Shown: positions 7,508 to 18,068, counted from the stretch's first letter. The stretch is 64,000 nt of DNA from Thermus caliditerrae (GCF_021462525.1 NZ_JAKEDT010000001.1:94476-158475); one strand, 5' to 3'. Numbers and translations are program-made. Notes: generated by a model from the letters alone, not told the origin.

Positions 7508-9502
7508 TCAGGTCAGAGCGCTGCTGGGGGTCAAGGCCTCCCAGTAAGCCAGGAGGGCCTCGCTGAAAAGGCCGGCATGCCCCCGTTCATAGGCCAGGAG
7601 CAAATGGCGGCGGAGGAGGTGCTTCAGCCGTTCCTCCCCGGTGTTCAGAACGGGGGGCTTCCCCAGGCGCTCCCGCAGGAGGGCCCCCAAGGCCACCTCC
7701 ACCCGCCCCACCTTGACGGGAAAAGGCGGAAGGCCAAGCCAAAGGGAAGCCTCCTCGGGAGGAAGGAGGCGGAAGCCGGCCTTTTGAGCGTAGGCCAGGC
7801 CCTCGAGGTTGTCCTCGGGCACGTACACCCCCTCCCCCATCCGGGCCCGGGCCAGGGCCTCGGGGAAGGGAATGGGTATGGCAAAGGGCTCCACGCCCCC
7901 TAGGAGTTGCCCCGGCTCCCGGAAGTCCACCGCCTGGGCCTCGTAGCTCACGGTGCCGTTCCAGCGGTTTTCCACGAGGGCCGCCGCCACCTCCACCGCC
8001 TCCGGCACCGCCCGCTCCCCCATCCGCCAAGCCACCACCCGCACCCCGCCCAGGCGGAAGGCCAGGTGCCGCCCCTCCCCCATGGCCCGCACGCCCTCAG
8101 CCTCCCCGAAAAGGAGGAAGAGGGGCTCCTCGTTCCCCGCCCCGAAGGGCTCCAGGGCCTTTAGCCCCTCATGAACCTCCGGGAGGAGGGAAGGAGGCGG
8201 GAGAAGCCCCAGGAGGGGTACCTCCCGCAGGGGATCGGGGAACTGGGCGGCAAAGGCTTGGATGCGCTTTTGGAACTCGGGGAAGCGGGCCTCGTCCAGG
8301 GCGAAGCCCGCCGCTTCCCGGTGGCCGCCGTAGCGCAAAAGGAGGTCCTCTGCGGCCTTGAGGGCCTCCACGGCGCTCACCGGGGGGAGGCTCCGCACCG
8401 TCCCTTTCCCCTGGGCCACGATGAAGACCGGGCGCAAGGTGGCCTCGAGGATCCGGCTAGCCACAATGCCCATCACGCCCGGGTGCCCCTCCGGGTCGTG
8501 GAGGACGATGGCCTTGGCCTCGGGGTCGGCCTGGGGAAGGAGTCTCCTCAGCATCTCCTCCTCTATGACCTGACGGCGAGCGTTCAGCCGATTGAGCTCC
8601 TCCACCAGACCCCTAGCCTCCTCCTCGTCCTCGGTGAGGAGGAGCCTCAAGGCCTTTTCCGCCTGGCCCAGGCGGCTTGCGGCGTTGATGCGGGGGGCGA
8701 TGCGGAAGGCCACCTCCACCGCCTTGCCCGTATAGCCCACGCTCTCCGCCAAAAGCCTTAGGCCCAAGGTGGAAGAGGTGGGAAGGCGCCAAAGGCCCTC
8801 CCGCACCAGGGCCCGGTTCCAGCCCCAAAGGGGAGCCACGTCGGCGATGGTGCCCACCGCCGCCAGGTCCGCGTACTCCAGGGGCGGGGGAAGGCCGAGG
8901 CGCTCACGAAGGGCCCAAAGGAGGAGAAAGGCCACCCCCGCCCCCGTGGGGTGCTCCCCCAGGCCCGGGGTGTAGGCGGGGTGGAGGACCACCCCCGGGG
9001 GCGGGCCCCCTTTGGGGGTGTGGTGGTCCGTGACCAGAACCTCCACCCCGTTTTCCACCAGTTCCCGCAGCTCTGCGTGGTTGGCGATGCCGCAGTCCAC
9101 GGTGAGGAAGACCTCGGCCGCCTCCAGGTGTTCGGGAACCCGGTGGGGGTGCACCCCGTACCCCTCCTCGAGGCGGTGGGGGATGAAGGGGTGAGCGTCT
9201 GCCCCCAAAGCCCAAAGGCCCCTGAGGAGGAGCGCCGTGCCCGTGAGACCATCCGCATCGTAGTCCCCGTGGATGCGGATCCGCTTCCCCTCCCGAATGG
9301 CCCTCTGGAGGAGGTCCACCGCCTCGGACAAACCCTTCAGGGGCAGGAGCCTAAGGGGCGGGTCCAGGTCCTCCCGCGCCCTCACCCCCCGGTGCCAGTA
9401 GGCCAGGGCCACCTCCGGCCCCACCCCAAAGGTCTCCATGAGGGCCCGCCACTCAGGGAGGGGCGGCAGGGGGAGGAGCTTCCAGCGGGTGCGGTCCTTC
9501 AT
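7508..9502 (-). CDS. recJ: Single-stranded-DNA-specific 5'-3' exonuclease RecJ
   Basis: RecJ degrades single-stranded DNA 5' to 3' in recombination and mismatch/base-excision repair. The 664-residue length is that of the Thermus enzyme. DHH-family metal-binding motifs are present: DYDADG at 80-85, VDCG at 135-138, TDHH at 158-161, and PRINAASRLG in the middle. The DHHA1 domain follows with RYGGHREAAGF. A C-terminal OB-fold-like region and a Thermus-type extension complete the protein. It starts at ATG 9502, overlapping the stop of the upstream LapA-like gene by four bases (ATGA), so the pair is translationally coupled. Confidence 0.96.
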   Translation of the reverse strand: MKDRTRWKLLPLPPLPEWRALMETFGVGPEVALAYWHRGVRAREDLDPPLRLLPLKGLSEAVDLLQRAIREGKRIRIHGDYDADGLTGTALLLRGLWALGADAHPFIPHRLEEGYGVHPHRVPEHLEAAEVFLTVDCGIANHAELRELVENGVEVLVTDHHTPKGGPPPGVVLHPAYTPGLGEHPTGAGVAFLLLWALRERLGLPPPLEYADLAAVGTIADVAPLWGWNRALVREGLWRLPTSSTLGLRLLAESVGYTGKAVEVAFRIAPRINAASRLGQAEKALRLLLTEDEEEARGLVEELNRLNARRQVIEEEMLRRLLPQADPEAKAIVLHDPEGHPGVMGIVASRILEATLRPVFIVAQGKGTVRSLPPVSAVEALKAAEDLLLRYGGHREAAGFALDEARFPEFQKRIQAFAAQFPDPLREVPLLGLLPPPSLLPEVHEGLKALEPFGAGNEEPLFLLFGEAEGVRAMGEGRHLAFRLGGVRVVAWRMGERAVPEAVEVAAALVENRWNGTVSYEAQAVDFREPGQLLGGVEPFAIPIPFPEALARARMGEGVYVPEDNLEGLAYAQKAGFRLLPPEEASLWLGLPPFPVKVGRVEVALGALLRERLGKPPVLNTGEERLKHLLRRHLLLAYERGHAGLFSEALLAYWEALTPSSALT

Positions 9503-9813
9503 GCCTCTTCCCTATCGGGGATTTTGGGGATCTCCTCAATGCGCTCCCGCTTCAGGGCGTTGACCTCCCCCTGAAGCCGCCGCACCTCCCGGAGCAGGGC
9601 CCGCCGCTCGGCGAAGGCCCCCCACCCCATCGCCAAGGCGTAAAGCCCTCCCACCAGGAAGCCCAGGGCGTAGGCCCCGGGGAGGAGGTAGTAAAGGGGC
9701 CAGGGGCCCCAAGGCGTGGGCACCTCCAGGAAGGGCAGGGCAACATAGAGGTAAAGGGAAGCCCCCGCCACGCCCAAAGAGGCAAGCAGGAAGACCCAGT
9801 GGGCGAGCTTCAT
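9499..9813 (-). CDS. Small LapA-like membrane protein
   Basis: This 104-residue protein has two hydrophobic segments (about 5-28 and 42-65) and a C-terminal amphipathic coiled coil (RRALLREVRRLQGEVNALKRER, near 70-92). That is the layout of the LapA/DUF1049 family, implicated in lipopolysaccharide assembly in Gram-negative bacteria. A ribosome binding site GGAGGCG lies close to ATG 9813. The stop codon overlaps the start of recJ in an ATGA junction. The hisA stop is 19 bp upstream. Assignment rests on layout, not on a unique motif. Confidence 0.7.
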   Translation of the reverse strand: MKLAHWVFLLASLGVAGASLYLYVALPFLEVPTPWGPWPLYYLLPGAYALGFLVGGLYALAMGWGAFAERRALLREVRRLQGEVNALKRERIEEIPKIPDREEA

Positions 9814-9832
9814 ACGCCTCCAGGATATCCCT

Positions 9833-10531
9833 TTAGGCGAAGTCCCGCAGGCGGATGCGACCCTCGTAAAGCGCCTTGCCCAAAAGGGCGTCCTCCACCC
9901 CCAGGCGCTTTAAACCCAGAAGGTCCTCCGGGCCAGCGATCCCCCCGCCCGCAATGAGCTCATGGGGCCAGGCCTCCCGCACCCGGGCCACCACCTCCAG
10001 ATCCAAGCCCTTTAGGGTTCCATCCCGGCGCACGTCGGTGTAGATGACCGTGCGCACCCCCATGGCCTCCCAGGTGCGGAGGAGGTCCAAGGCGGAGAGG
10101 GAAGCCTGCTCCTGCCAGCCGGAAACCACCACCTCGAGGCCCTTCGCATCCAGGGCCACGGCCAAGCGCTCAGGCCCTGCCTCCTCCAGCATTCTCTGCA
10201 AAAGGAGAGGGGCCTTCACCGCCACCGTGCCCACCACCGCCCGGCTGGCTCCCAAGGCCAGCACCTCCTTCAGCACCTCTAGGGAGCGCACCCCACCCCC
10301 CACCTGAAAGGGCACCCGAAGGGCCTCAGCGATGCGGCGGATGGCCTCTTGGTTCTCCCCCAAGCCCAGGGCCCGGTCCAGGTCCACCAGGTGGAGGAGC
10401 TTGGCCCCCTCCTCCTGCCACCTTAGGGCCAGGGCCACCGGGTCCCCGTAGACGGTCTCCCGAGCGGGGTCCCCCTCGTAGAGCCGGACCGCCTTGCCCC
10501 CCTTCAGGTCCACGGCGGGAATCAACAACAT
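9833..10531 (-). CDS. hisA: Phosphoribosylformimino-5-aminoimidazole carboxamide ribotide isomerase HisA
   Basis: HisA opens the ribose ring of ProFAR in the fourth step of histidine synthesis. The 232-residue (beta-alpha)8 barrel begins MLLIPAVDLKGGKAVRL, with the catalytic-type Asp8. Phosphate-binding glycines lie in QVGGGVRS and IAGGGIAG, and the second catalytic aspartate is in YTDVRRDGT. A TAGGAT hexamer at 10538-10543 ends six bases before ATG 10531 and there is no Shine-Dalgarno sequence, so a leaderless hisA transcript can start inside the end of trpC. HisA barrels resemble TrpF/PriA; the adjacent trpC makes that worth noting, but the enzyme looks like a normal HisA. Confidence 0.93.
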   Translation of the reverse strand: MLLIPAVDLKGGKAVRLYEGDPARETVYGDPVALALRWQEEGAKLLHLVDLDRALGLGENQEAIRRIAEALRVPFQVGGGVRSLEVLKEVLALGASRAVVGTVAVKAPLLLQRMLEEAGPERLAVALDAKGLEVVVSGWQEQASLSALDLLRTWEAMGVRTVIYTDVRRDGTLKGLDLEVVARVREAWPHELIAGGGIAGPEDLLGLKRLGVEDALLGKALYEGRIRLRDFA

Positions 10532-10535
10532 GGGG

Positions 10536-11300
10536 CTATCCTACCAGCGCCCTCAGGGCTTCCTCCAGATCGGGGCTTCGCATGAAGCTGGTGCCGATGA
10601 GCACCGCATCAAAAAGCCCCTCTAGGGGTTTCAGCTCCTCCCGGCTGGAGTACCCCGACTCCGCCACCAAGACGCCCTGGAAGCCCCGCGCCCGGGCCAG
10701 GCGGCCCAGGCGGGGGGCGGTGGCGAGGTCGATGCGCAAGGTGGCAAGATCGCGGTTGTTGATGCCGAGGATCTCCGCCCCCGCCTCCAAGGCCACCTCC
10801 AGCTCCCTTTCCGTGTGTACCTCCACCAGGGCCTCGAGGCCAAGCCGCCGGGCTTCCTCCAGGTAGGCCCCGGTGAGCTCCCCCAAGAGGGCCACGATGA
10901 GGAGGGCGGCGCTCGCCCCATGGGCCCGGGCCTCCTGAAGCATAAAGGGGTCCACCACGAAGTCCTTGCGCAACAGGGGCAAGGCCACTCCCTGGCGCAC
11001 CCGCTTTAGGTCTTCCAGGCTCCCCCCGAAGCGGTGGGGTTCGGTGAGGACGCTCACCGCCCTGGCCCCACCCCGCGCGTAGGCCTGGGCGGCCTCCACA
11101 GGGTCCATGTCCCGGATGGCTCCTTCGGAGGGGCTTGCCCGCTTCACCTCGGCGATGACGGAAAGCCCGGGCAGGAGGAGGGCTTCTCGGAAGGAGGGAA
11201 CGGGTTCGGGCTCGGGCAAGGGATAGGGGGCCACCTCGAGGGCCCTTTGCCGGGCGATCTCCCCCAAAACCCCCGGCACCCCGGCAAGGTCGGGCCTCAT
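10536..11300 (-). CDS. trpC: Indole-3-glycerol phosphate synthase TrpC
   Basis: TrpC closes the indole ring of CdRP to give indole-3-glycerol phosphate in tryptophan synthesis. The 254-residue barrel has the expected catalytic stretches: [13 protein letters not shown] near 48-60 (lysine and serine), LLRKDFVV near 109-116 (general-acid lysine), GINNRDL near 178-184 and VAESGYSS near 211-218. ATG 11300 is preceded by TAAAAT six bases upstream (11307-11312) without a Shine-Dalgarno sequence, pointing to a leaderless message. Its -10 overlaps that of the divergent patatin-like gene. hisA follows after four bases. The other trp genes are not in this window. Confidence 0.95.
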   Translation of the reverse strand: MRPDLAGVPGVLGEIARQRALEVAPYPLPEPEPVPSFREALLLPGLSVIAEVKRASPSEGAIRDMDPVEAAQAYARGGARAVSVLTEPHRFGGSLEDLKRVRQGVALPLLRKDFVVDPFMLQEARAHGASAALLIVALLGELTGAYLEEARRLGLEALVEVHTERELEVALEAGAEILGINNRDLATLRIDLATAPRLGRLARARGFQGVLVAESGYSSREELKPLEGLFDAVLIGTSFMRSPDLEEALRALVG

Positions 11301-11325
11301 GGGAGCATTTTATGATGAGAGGGTG
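11298..11325. promoter_or_regulatory. Overlapping divergent leaderless promoters, trpC / patatin-like gene
   Basis: On the minus strand TAAAAT (11312 down to 11307) ends six bases before the trpC ATG. On the plus strand TATGAT (11311-11316) ends six bases before the GTG of the patatin-like gene. The two -10 hexamers share two bases, so RNA polymerase cannot open both at once. No convincing -35 hexamer is visible on either side, which is common in Thermus. Inferred from spacing only. Confidence 0.5.
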
Positions 11326-12162
11326 CGCGGTGTGGCTCTCGCCTTAGGCGGCGGCGGGGTGCGGGGGTACGCCCACCTGGGGGTGCTGGCTGTCCTGGAA
11401 GAAGCGGGCGTGCCCCTCCGGGGCCTTGCGGGCAGCTCCGCAGGGGCCTTGGCCGCGGCGGCCTACGCCTTCGGCCACAAAGACCCCTGGAAGGTGCACG
11501 AGGCCATCTTCGACGAGGAGGTGGCCCGCCTGCGGCAAGCGGGACGCCTGCGCACCCTAGCCCGGCTCTTCTCCGCCTTCCGCCGCCCTGCCCTGGCGGA
11601 AACGGAGCGGGTGGCGGAAGGGCTAAAGCGTCTTTTCGGGGAGGCCCGCCTCGAGGAAAGCCCCCTACCCCTAGCCGTCCAGGCCGCAGACCTCCTCAGC
11701 GGGGAGAGCGTGGTCCTGCGCCAAGGCCCGGTGTGGCGGGCGGTTTTGGCCAGCATGGCCATCCCCGGCCTCTTTCCCCCCGTGGAGTGGGAGGGGCGGC
11801 TTCTGGTGGACGGGGACGTGGCGGAGAAGGTGCCGGTGCGGGCGGCCAAGGCCCTCTTCCCCAAGGTGGTGGCCGTGGACGTGTCCAACCCCCCGCCCCA
11901 AGAGGGGCCGAAGACGGCCCTCGAGGCCGCCCTCCTGGCCGGGGAGGCCAGCCGCAGGCGCCTCAAGGAGCTGGCCCTAAGGGAGGCCGACCTGGTCATC
12001 GCCCTGGAGCCGCCCTTTCCCATCGACACCTTCGACCACGAGAAGCTCCCCCTGGTCTATGAGCTGGGGAAAGCCCAGGCCCAAAAGCGCCTGAAGGAAG
12101 TGCAGGCCCTCTCCCAAGTACGCCTCAAGGACCTGGCCCGGGCGCTCCGCTTGGCCCCTTGA
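11323..12162 (+). CDS. Patatin-like phospholipase (RssA/YchK type)
   Basis: The 279-residue protein is a patatin-fold serine hydrolase, expected to act on acyl esters of lipids with a Ser-Asp dyad. The oxyanion loop LGGGGVRG is at 8-15, the nucleophile elbow GSSAG at 37-41 (Ser39) and the catalytic DG pair at Asp163-Gly164 (LVDGDV). No signal peptide is seen, so it is probably cytoplasmic or peripheral. I chose GTG 11323 because TATGAT ends six bases before it and the protein then starts directly at the first beta strand. An in-frame ATG at 11299 would add eight residues and overlap trpC. The 3' end overlaps the next convergent gene by 38 bp. The natural substrate is unknown. Confidence 0.88.
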   Translation: MRGVALALGGGGVRGYAHLGVLAVLEEAGVPLRGLAGSSAGALAAAAYAFGHKDPWKVHEAIFDEEVARLRQAGRLRTLARLFSAFRRPALAETERVAEGLKRLFGEARLEESPLPLAVQAADLLSGESVVLRQGPVWRAVLASMAIPGLFPPVEWEGRLLVDGDVAEKVPVRAAKALFPKVVAVDVSNPPPQEGPKTALEAALLAGEASRRRLKELALREADLVIALEPPFPIDTFDHEKLPLVYELGKAQAQKRLKEVQALSQVRLKDLARALRLAP

Positions 12163-12565
12163 GGGCCCCTTCCGACCGCCGCACCAGGTGGAGGAAGCCC
12201 ATCACCCCCAGGGGAAGGAGGCCAAGCCCCCAGGGCCGGAGGAGGAGGCCCATCACCCCCAAAAAGAAGAAAAGCCCCGCCCCCAGACCCACCGCCACCA
12301 AGGCTCCCAAGGGACCCCCCTCCCTTAGGGCCATGAGGGCCTGGAGGAAAAGCCACCCCGCGCCCAGGAACGCCAGGGCAAGAAGCAGGGGATGCCAGGC
12401 CCGGGGAAGGAACGGGGCCAGGAGCAGGAGCCCCGCCCCTTGCAGGAGGAAGAGAAAGCCCGCATAGACCCAAAGCCCCCGCCGACGCTTCTCGGAAGCG
12501 GCCTTGGGGTCCAAAAGGGCGCGCAACTCCCCCCAGGGGAATTTCTCCCGAAAAGGACCACCCAT
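12125..12565 (-). CDS. Hypothetical membrane protein at the end of the transporter operon
   Basis: This 146-residue product has a charged N terminus followed by about four hydrophobic helices (roughly 32-52, 58-78, 86-104, 108-126). It ends in a short Gly/Pro tail. I do not recognise a family. ATG 12565 lies three bases after the stop of the ABC ATPase gene, so it is probably the last gene of the transporter operon. Its end overlaps the convergent patatin-like gene. A role as a transporter accessory subunit is possible but not shown. Confidence 0.6.
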   Translation of the reverse strand: MGGPFREKFPWGELRALLDPKAASEKRRRGLWVYAGFLFLLQGAGLLLLAPFLPRAWHPLLLALAFLGAGWLFLQALMALREGGPLGALVAVGLGAGLFFFLGVMGLLLRPWGLGLLPLGVMGFLHLVRRSEGALKGPSGAPGPGP

Positions 12566-12568
12566 GGC

Positions 12569-13308
12569 CTAATGGTGCAGGACGCGCTGCAGGAAGCTTC
12601 GGGTGCGCTCCTCCTTGGGGGCGGTAAAGATGGCCTCCGGCCTCCCCTCCTCCACGATCTGCCCCCCATCCATGAAGATCACCCGGTCCGCCACCTCCCG
12701 GGCAAACCCCATCTCGTGGGTCACCACCAGCATGGTCATACCCCCCCGGGCCAGGTCCCGCATCACGTCCAGCACCTCCCCCACCATCTCCGGGTCCAGA
12801 GCGCTGGTGGGCTCGTCAAACAGCATCACCTTGGGCTCCATGGCCAAGGCCCGGGCGATGGCCACCCGCTGCTGCTGGCCCCCGGAAAGCTGCCCCGGGA
12901 ACTTCCGCGCCTGGTCCAGGATCCCCACCCGCTCCAAAAGCTCCAGGGCCTTCCCCTCGGCCTTCTCCTTGGGCCAGCCCCGCACCCGCATGGGGGCCAG
13001 GGTGATGTTCTCCAGCACCGTCATGTGGGGGAAGAGGTTGAACTGCTGGAAGACCATCCCCACCTCCCGCCGCACCTCCGCGAGGGCGCGGTCGTCCTTG
13101 ACGTTCCGCCCGTCCACCACCACCTCGCCCTCCTGGAAGTCCTCCAGGCGGTTGATGCAGCGGATCAGGGTGCTTTTCCCTGAGCCCGAGGGGCCGATGA
13201 TCACCAGCTTCTCCCCAGGGGCCACCTCCAGGTGGATGCCCTTCAGCACGTGCAGGGGGCCGAACCACTTGTGCAGGTTGTGGATGCGGATGATGGGGTC
13301 CACTGCCC

Positions 13309-13312
<4 letters not shown>
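12569..13312 (-). CDS. Polar amino-acid ABC transporter ATPase (GlnQ/HisP type)
   Basis: This 247-residue ATPase drives uptake of polar amino acids together with the permease at 16348-17136 and the binding protein at 17192-17959. Walker A is GPSGSGKST, the Q-loop [13 protein letters not shown], the signature [15 protein letters not shown], Walker [13 protein letters not shown] and the switch histidine VVTHEM. The [10 protein letters not shown] stretch is typical of the GlnQ/HisP/ArtP group. Start ATG 13312 overlaps the stop of the TRAP permease (ATGA), so it is translated with a gene from a different transporter family. The longer frame to 13429 is shadow sequence. The substrate is likely glutamate/glutamine or a similar amino acid. 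Confidence 0.93.
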
Positions 13313-15282
<1,970 letters not shown>

Positions 15283-15297
15283 GCTCCTCCCAGGCAA

Positions 15298-15321
15298 AGG
15301 GGGCCCCGCCTGGGGCCCCCT
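15298..15321 (-). terminator. Intercistronic hairpin between TAXI gene and TRAP permease
   Basis: A perfect 10-bp stem (AGGGGGCCCC / GGGGCCCCCT) with loop AGGC is followed on the minus strand by TTTGCC. It lies between the stop of the binding-protein gene and the ribosome binding site of the permease. Such hairpins usually give partial termination or protect the upstream message, so that binding protein is made in excess over permease. Confidence 0.6.
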
Positions 15322-15336
15322 GGGCTCCACCTGAGC

Positions 15337-16287
15337 TTACTTCAAGACGCCGATCTCCTTGTAGAACCGCTCCGCCCCAGGGTGCAGGGGGATGGGCAGG
15401 CCCTTCACCGCCTTCTGCAGGCTGAAGAAGCGCTCCAGGTTGGGGTGGATCTTCTTGAAGGCCTCCTGGTTGCCAAAGACCGCCTTCATGAACTTGTATA
15501 CAGAGTCGGCGGAGAGCTTCTCCGAGGCGATGAGCATCGCCTGCACCGCCACCGTGGGCGTGGTCACGTCCACCCCCTTGTAGGTGCCGCCGGGGATGTT
15601 GAAGCCCACGTAGAAGGGGTACTTCTTGGCAATGGTCTGCACCTTCCCAAGGTCCACCGCCACCAAGCTGATGGGCGTGGTCAAGGCCAGCTGCTGGATG
15701 GCACTGGCCCCCAAGCCCACGGTGTAGAAGAGGGCATCGGCCCGCTTATCCTGCATGAGCTGGATGCCCTGGGTGGCGCTCACCCGGATGGCCTGCCCCA
15801 GATCCTCAAAGCGCAGGCCGTAGGCCTCGAGGATTTGCCGGGCGTTTTGCTCGGTACCCGAACCCACATCGCCCACCACCACCCGCTTGCCCTTGAGGTC
15901 CGCCACCGTGCGGATCCCGGCATCCTGCCGGGACACGATGTGGATGACCTCAGGGTAGAGGGCCGCCAAGGCGCGGATGCCCTTCACCGCTTTGCCGTCA
16001 AAGGCGGCGATGCAGCACCCCTGGTAGGCGTAGTAGGCGATGTCGTTCTGGGCCAAGGCCATCTCAAACTCCCCGGCGGCGATGGCGTTGATGTTGGCCA
16101 CGCTGCCGCCGGTGGAGCGGGCGTTGGCCCTAAGGCCCACCCCTGCGTCGTTCACCAGCTTGGCCATCCCCGTGGCCACGGGGAAGTACACCCCCGTGGT
16201 GGAGCCGGAACCGATGGTGATAAACTCTTGGGCCATCCCCAGACCCAGCAAGGCCATAGCCACCAACAACACGCTCTTTACTCGCAT
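15337..16287 (-). CDS. TAXI family TRAP transporter solute-binding protein
   Basis: This 316-residue exported protein delivers substrate to the TRAP permease downstream. A signal peptide occupies about residues 1-20 (MRVKSVLLVAMALLGLGMAQ). The mature part starts with FITIGSGSTTGVYFPVA, the TAXI-family ligand-binding opening, and contains RSTGGSVANINAI and GDVGSGTEQNAR typical of the family. T. thermophilus has a close relative of known structure described as a glutamate/glutamine receptor, so an acidic amino acid or related carboxylate is the likely ligand. ATG 16287 is preceded by AAGGAGGTG. A separate promoter at 16316-16344 precedes it inside the ABC operon. Confidence 0.93.
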   Translation of the reverse strand: MRVKSVLLVAMALLGLGMAQEFITIGSGSTTGVYFPVATGMAKLVNDAGVGLRANARSTGGSVANINAIAAGEFEMALAQNDIAYYAYQGCCIAAFDGKAVKGIRALAALYPEVIHIVSRQDAGIRTVADLKGKRVVVGDVGSGTEQNARQILEAYGLRFEDLGQAIRVSATQGIQLMQDKRADALFYTVGLGASAIQQLALTTPISLVAVDLGKVQTIAKKYPFYVGFNIPGGTYKGVDVTTPTVAVQAMLIASEKLSADSVYKFMKAVFGNQEAFKKIHPNLERFFSLQKAVKGLPIPLHPGAERFYKEIGVLK

Positions 16288-16315
16288 AACCTTGCACCTC
16301 CTTGACGCCTTAGTG

Positions 16316-16344
16316 AGTATACCCATACCCCCTGACGGCCACAA
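16316..16344 (-). promoter_or_regulatory. Internal promoter for the TRAP transporter genes
   Basis: On the minus strand TTGTGG (16344-16339) and TATACT (16321-16316) are separated by exactly 17 bases. They lie about 30 bases before the TAXI gene start codon, which has its own strong ribosome binding site. This would let the TRAP genes and the distal ABC ATPase be transcribed independently of the ABC binding protein and permease. Confidence 0.55.
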
Positions 16345-16347
16345 GCC

Positions 16348-17136
16348 CTAGCGCCCCGCCACCTTGAGCCGCCGCTCCAAAAGGTTGGTGAAGAAGGTGA
16401 GCACCGTGGTGAGGAGAAGGTAGATGGCGGCCACCGCCAGGTACACCTCCACCGGGCGGAAGGTGGCGGAAATGATGCGCTGCCCGGAAAGGGCCAGCTC
16501 GGTGAGGGCGATGACGCTGGCCAGGGAGGAGTCCTTCAAGAGGGCCACCACGTTGTTGACCAAAGGGGGCACCACGATGCGCAGGGCCTGGGGCAGCACC
16601 ACAAAGCGCATGGTATCCACCGGGGAGAGGCCTAAAGACCAGGCAGCCTCCCACTGCCCCTTGGGGATGGCCTGGATTCCCGCCCGCACCACCTCGGCGT
16701 TGTAGGCCCCCACGTTGAAGGAAAGGGCGATAAAGGCCGCCCAGTAGGGGGTGAGGGCCTGCTGGGCCTCGGGCCAGAGGGGCTGAAGCAGGAGGGGCAA
16801 GGCGTTGTAAGCGAAGAGGATCTGCACCAATAGGGGCGTGCCCCGGGTCACCCAGATGTAGAAGGTGGCGGGAAGCCGCACCCAAGCCCGGCCGGAAAGG
16901 CGGAACATCCCCGCGAATACCCCGATGAAAAGCCCCGCTAGGCCGGAGATCAGGGTGAGCTTGAGGGTGATCTCCGCCCCCAGGGCCATGGCCTCTGAAG
17001 CGGAAGCTGCCCGCTCTGGACCGAAACCCGTCAGGAGAAAGTACCGTTCCAAGGCCAGGCCCAAGAGGGCGAACAGGCCGAAGTACCCCGCCAGCACGAG
17101 GGCGAGGAGGAGGAATGCCCGCAACCAGGAAGGCAT
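16348..17136 (-). CDS. Polar amino-acid ABC transporter permease (GlnP/HisM type)
   Basis: This 262-residue permease has about five or six transmembrane helices. It carries the amino-acid ABC permease signature: ITLKLTLISGLAG near the N-terminal third, RGTPLLVQI near 98-106, and the EAA loop GQWEAAWSLGLSPVDTMRFVVLPQALRIVVPPLVN near 160-195, the contact site for the ATPase. It belongs with the binding protein gene 55 bp upstream and the ATPase gene at 12569-13312, although two TRAP genes lie between it and the ATPase. Start ATG 17136 is not preceded by a strong ribosome binding site. Confidence 0.92.
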   Translation of the reverse strand: MPSWLRAFLLLALVLAGYFGLFALLGLALERYFLLTGFGPERAASASEAMALGAEITLKLTLISGLAGLFIGVFAGMFRLSGRAWVRLPATFYIWVTRGTPLLVQILFAYNALPLLLQPLWPEAQQALTPYWAAFIALSFNVGAYNAEVVRAGIQAIPKGQWEAAWSLGLSPVDTMRFVVLPQALRIVVPPLVNNVVALLKDSSLASVIALTELALSGQRIISATFRPVEVYLAVAAIYLLLTTVLTFFTNLLERRLKVAGR

Positions 17137-17154
17137 GGTTTAGGCAGGGAAAAG

Positions 17155-17181
17155 GCCCAGGGTTAAGCTTGATCCCTGGGC
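17155..17181 (-). terminator. Intercistronic hairpin between ABC binding protein and permease
   Basis: An 8-bp stem (GCCCAGGG / CCCTGGGC) with an 11-base loop is followed on the minus strand by CTTTTCCC. It stands just after the binding-protein stop codon, where partial terminators commonly raise binding protein over permease. Confidence 0.55.
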
Positions 17182-17191
17182 TCCGGTAAGG

Positions 17192-17959
17192 CTACTTGCA
17201 GCGCACGTCCTCCCCAAACCACTTCTTGGAGATCTGAGCGTAGGTGCCGTCTTTCATCAGGTCCGCTAAAGCCTTGTTTAGGGCGTCCAAGACGCTCTTG
17301 TTCCCCTTGGCCACCGCCATGGCCACCCGCTCCTGGAAGACCAGCTCCCCCAGTTGCAGGGTACTCTCCAGCTTCCTTTCCTTGATAGCCTCCTTGGCCA
17401 CGAAGCGGTCGGTGATCCAGGCGTCCAGACGGCCCGCCAGGAGGTCCTGAAGGGCGTCCGGGTCCTTCTGGTAGGTGCGCACCTGCTTGACCCCGGGGAT
17501 TTTCTGCGCCGCCTCCATGTAGGTGGTGCCGATCTGCACCCCCACCACCTTGCCCGCCAGGTCCTTGGCGGTCTTGGGACCGCCCTTCTTGCTCACGATG
17601 ACGCCACCCGTGCAGTAGTGGGGGTTGGTGAAGTCCACGGCCTTGGCCCGTTCCTCGGTGATGCCGTGGGAAGCGATGACGAAGTCAAAGCGACCTTGGT
17701 TCAGCTGGATGAGGAGGCTGTCAAAGGCCTGGGTGATCCAGACCGGCTTCAGGGCGAGCTTTTTGGCGATGGCGTTGCCCAGGTCGATCTCAAAGCCGGT
17801 GAGCTGGTTCTTTTCGTTAAAGTAGTTGAATGGGGGGAAAGCGCCTTCTGTACCGATACGCACCTCCCCAGCGCTCTTGATCTGGTCGAAAGTACGCACC
17901 TGGGCCAAGGCCGCTCCAAGGGCCAGCACAACCAGGGTAAAGATTATGCGCCTATTCAT
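17192..17959 (-). CDS. Polar amino-acid ABC transporter substrate-binding protein
   Basis: This 255-residue protein is exported, with a signal peptide of about 20 residues (MNRRIIFTLVVLALGAALAQ). It has the family-3 solute-binding fold: VRIGTEGAFPPFNYFNEKNQLTGFEIDL near the mature N terminus, then FDFVIASHGITEERAKAVDFTNPHY, and GVQIGTTYMEA in the hinge region. This type binds polar amino acids such as glutamine, arginine or histidine. ATG 17959 is chosen because AAAGGAGGTG precedes it; the open frame to 18154 is not coding-like. A TATAAT hexamer at 17982-17987 provides the -10 element of the operon. Confidence 0.94.
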   Translation of the reverse strand: MNRRIIFTLVVLALGAALAQVRTFDQIKSAGEVRIGTEGAFPPFNYFNEKNQLTGFEIDLGNAIAKKLALKPVWITQAFDSLLIQLNQGRFDFVIASHGITEERAKAVDFTNPHYCTGGVIVSKKGGPKTAKDLAGKVVGVQIGTTYMEAAQKIPGVKQVRTYQKDPDALQDLLAGRLDAWITDRFVAKEAIKERKLESTLQLGELVFQERVAMAVAKGNKSVLDALNKALADLMKDGTYAQISKKWFGEDVRCK

Positions 17960-17981
17960 GCCCACCTCCTTTAACGGGGCG

Positions 17982-17987
17982 ATTATA
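17982..17987 (-). promoter_or_regulatory. -10 element of the amino-acid transporter operon
   Basis: A consensus TATAAT on the minus strand lies 22 bases before the binding-protein ATG, followed by a Shine-Dalgarno sequence. The -35 region is not clear; TTGCGC is nearby but at only 13 bases. Confidence 0.55.
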
Positions 17988-18068
17988 CACGGCGCAGGGG
18001 CGCAAGCCCCAGGATGGTACATTTGTCCCAAATCATTCTGGTAAAATCCCGAGAGAGGAGGAAAGGGT

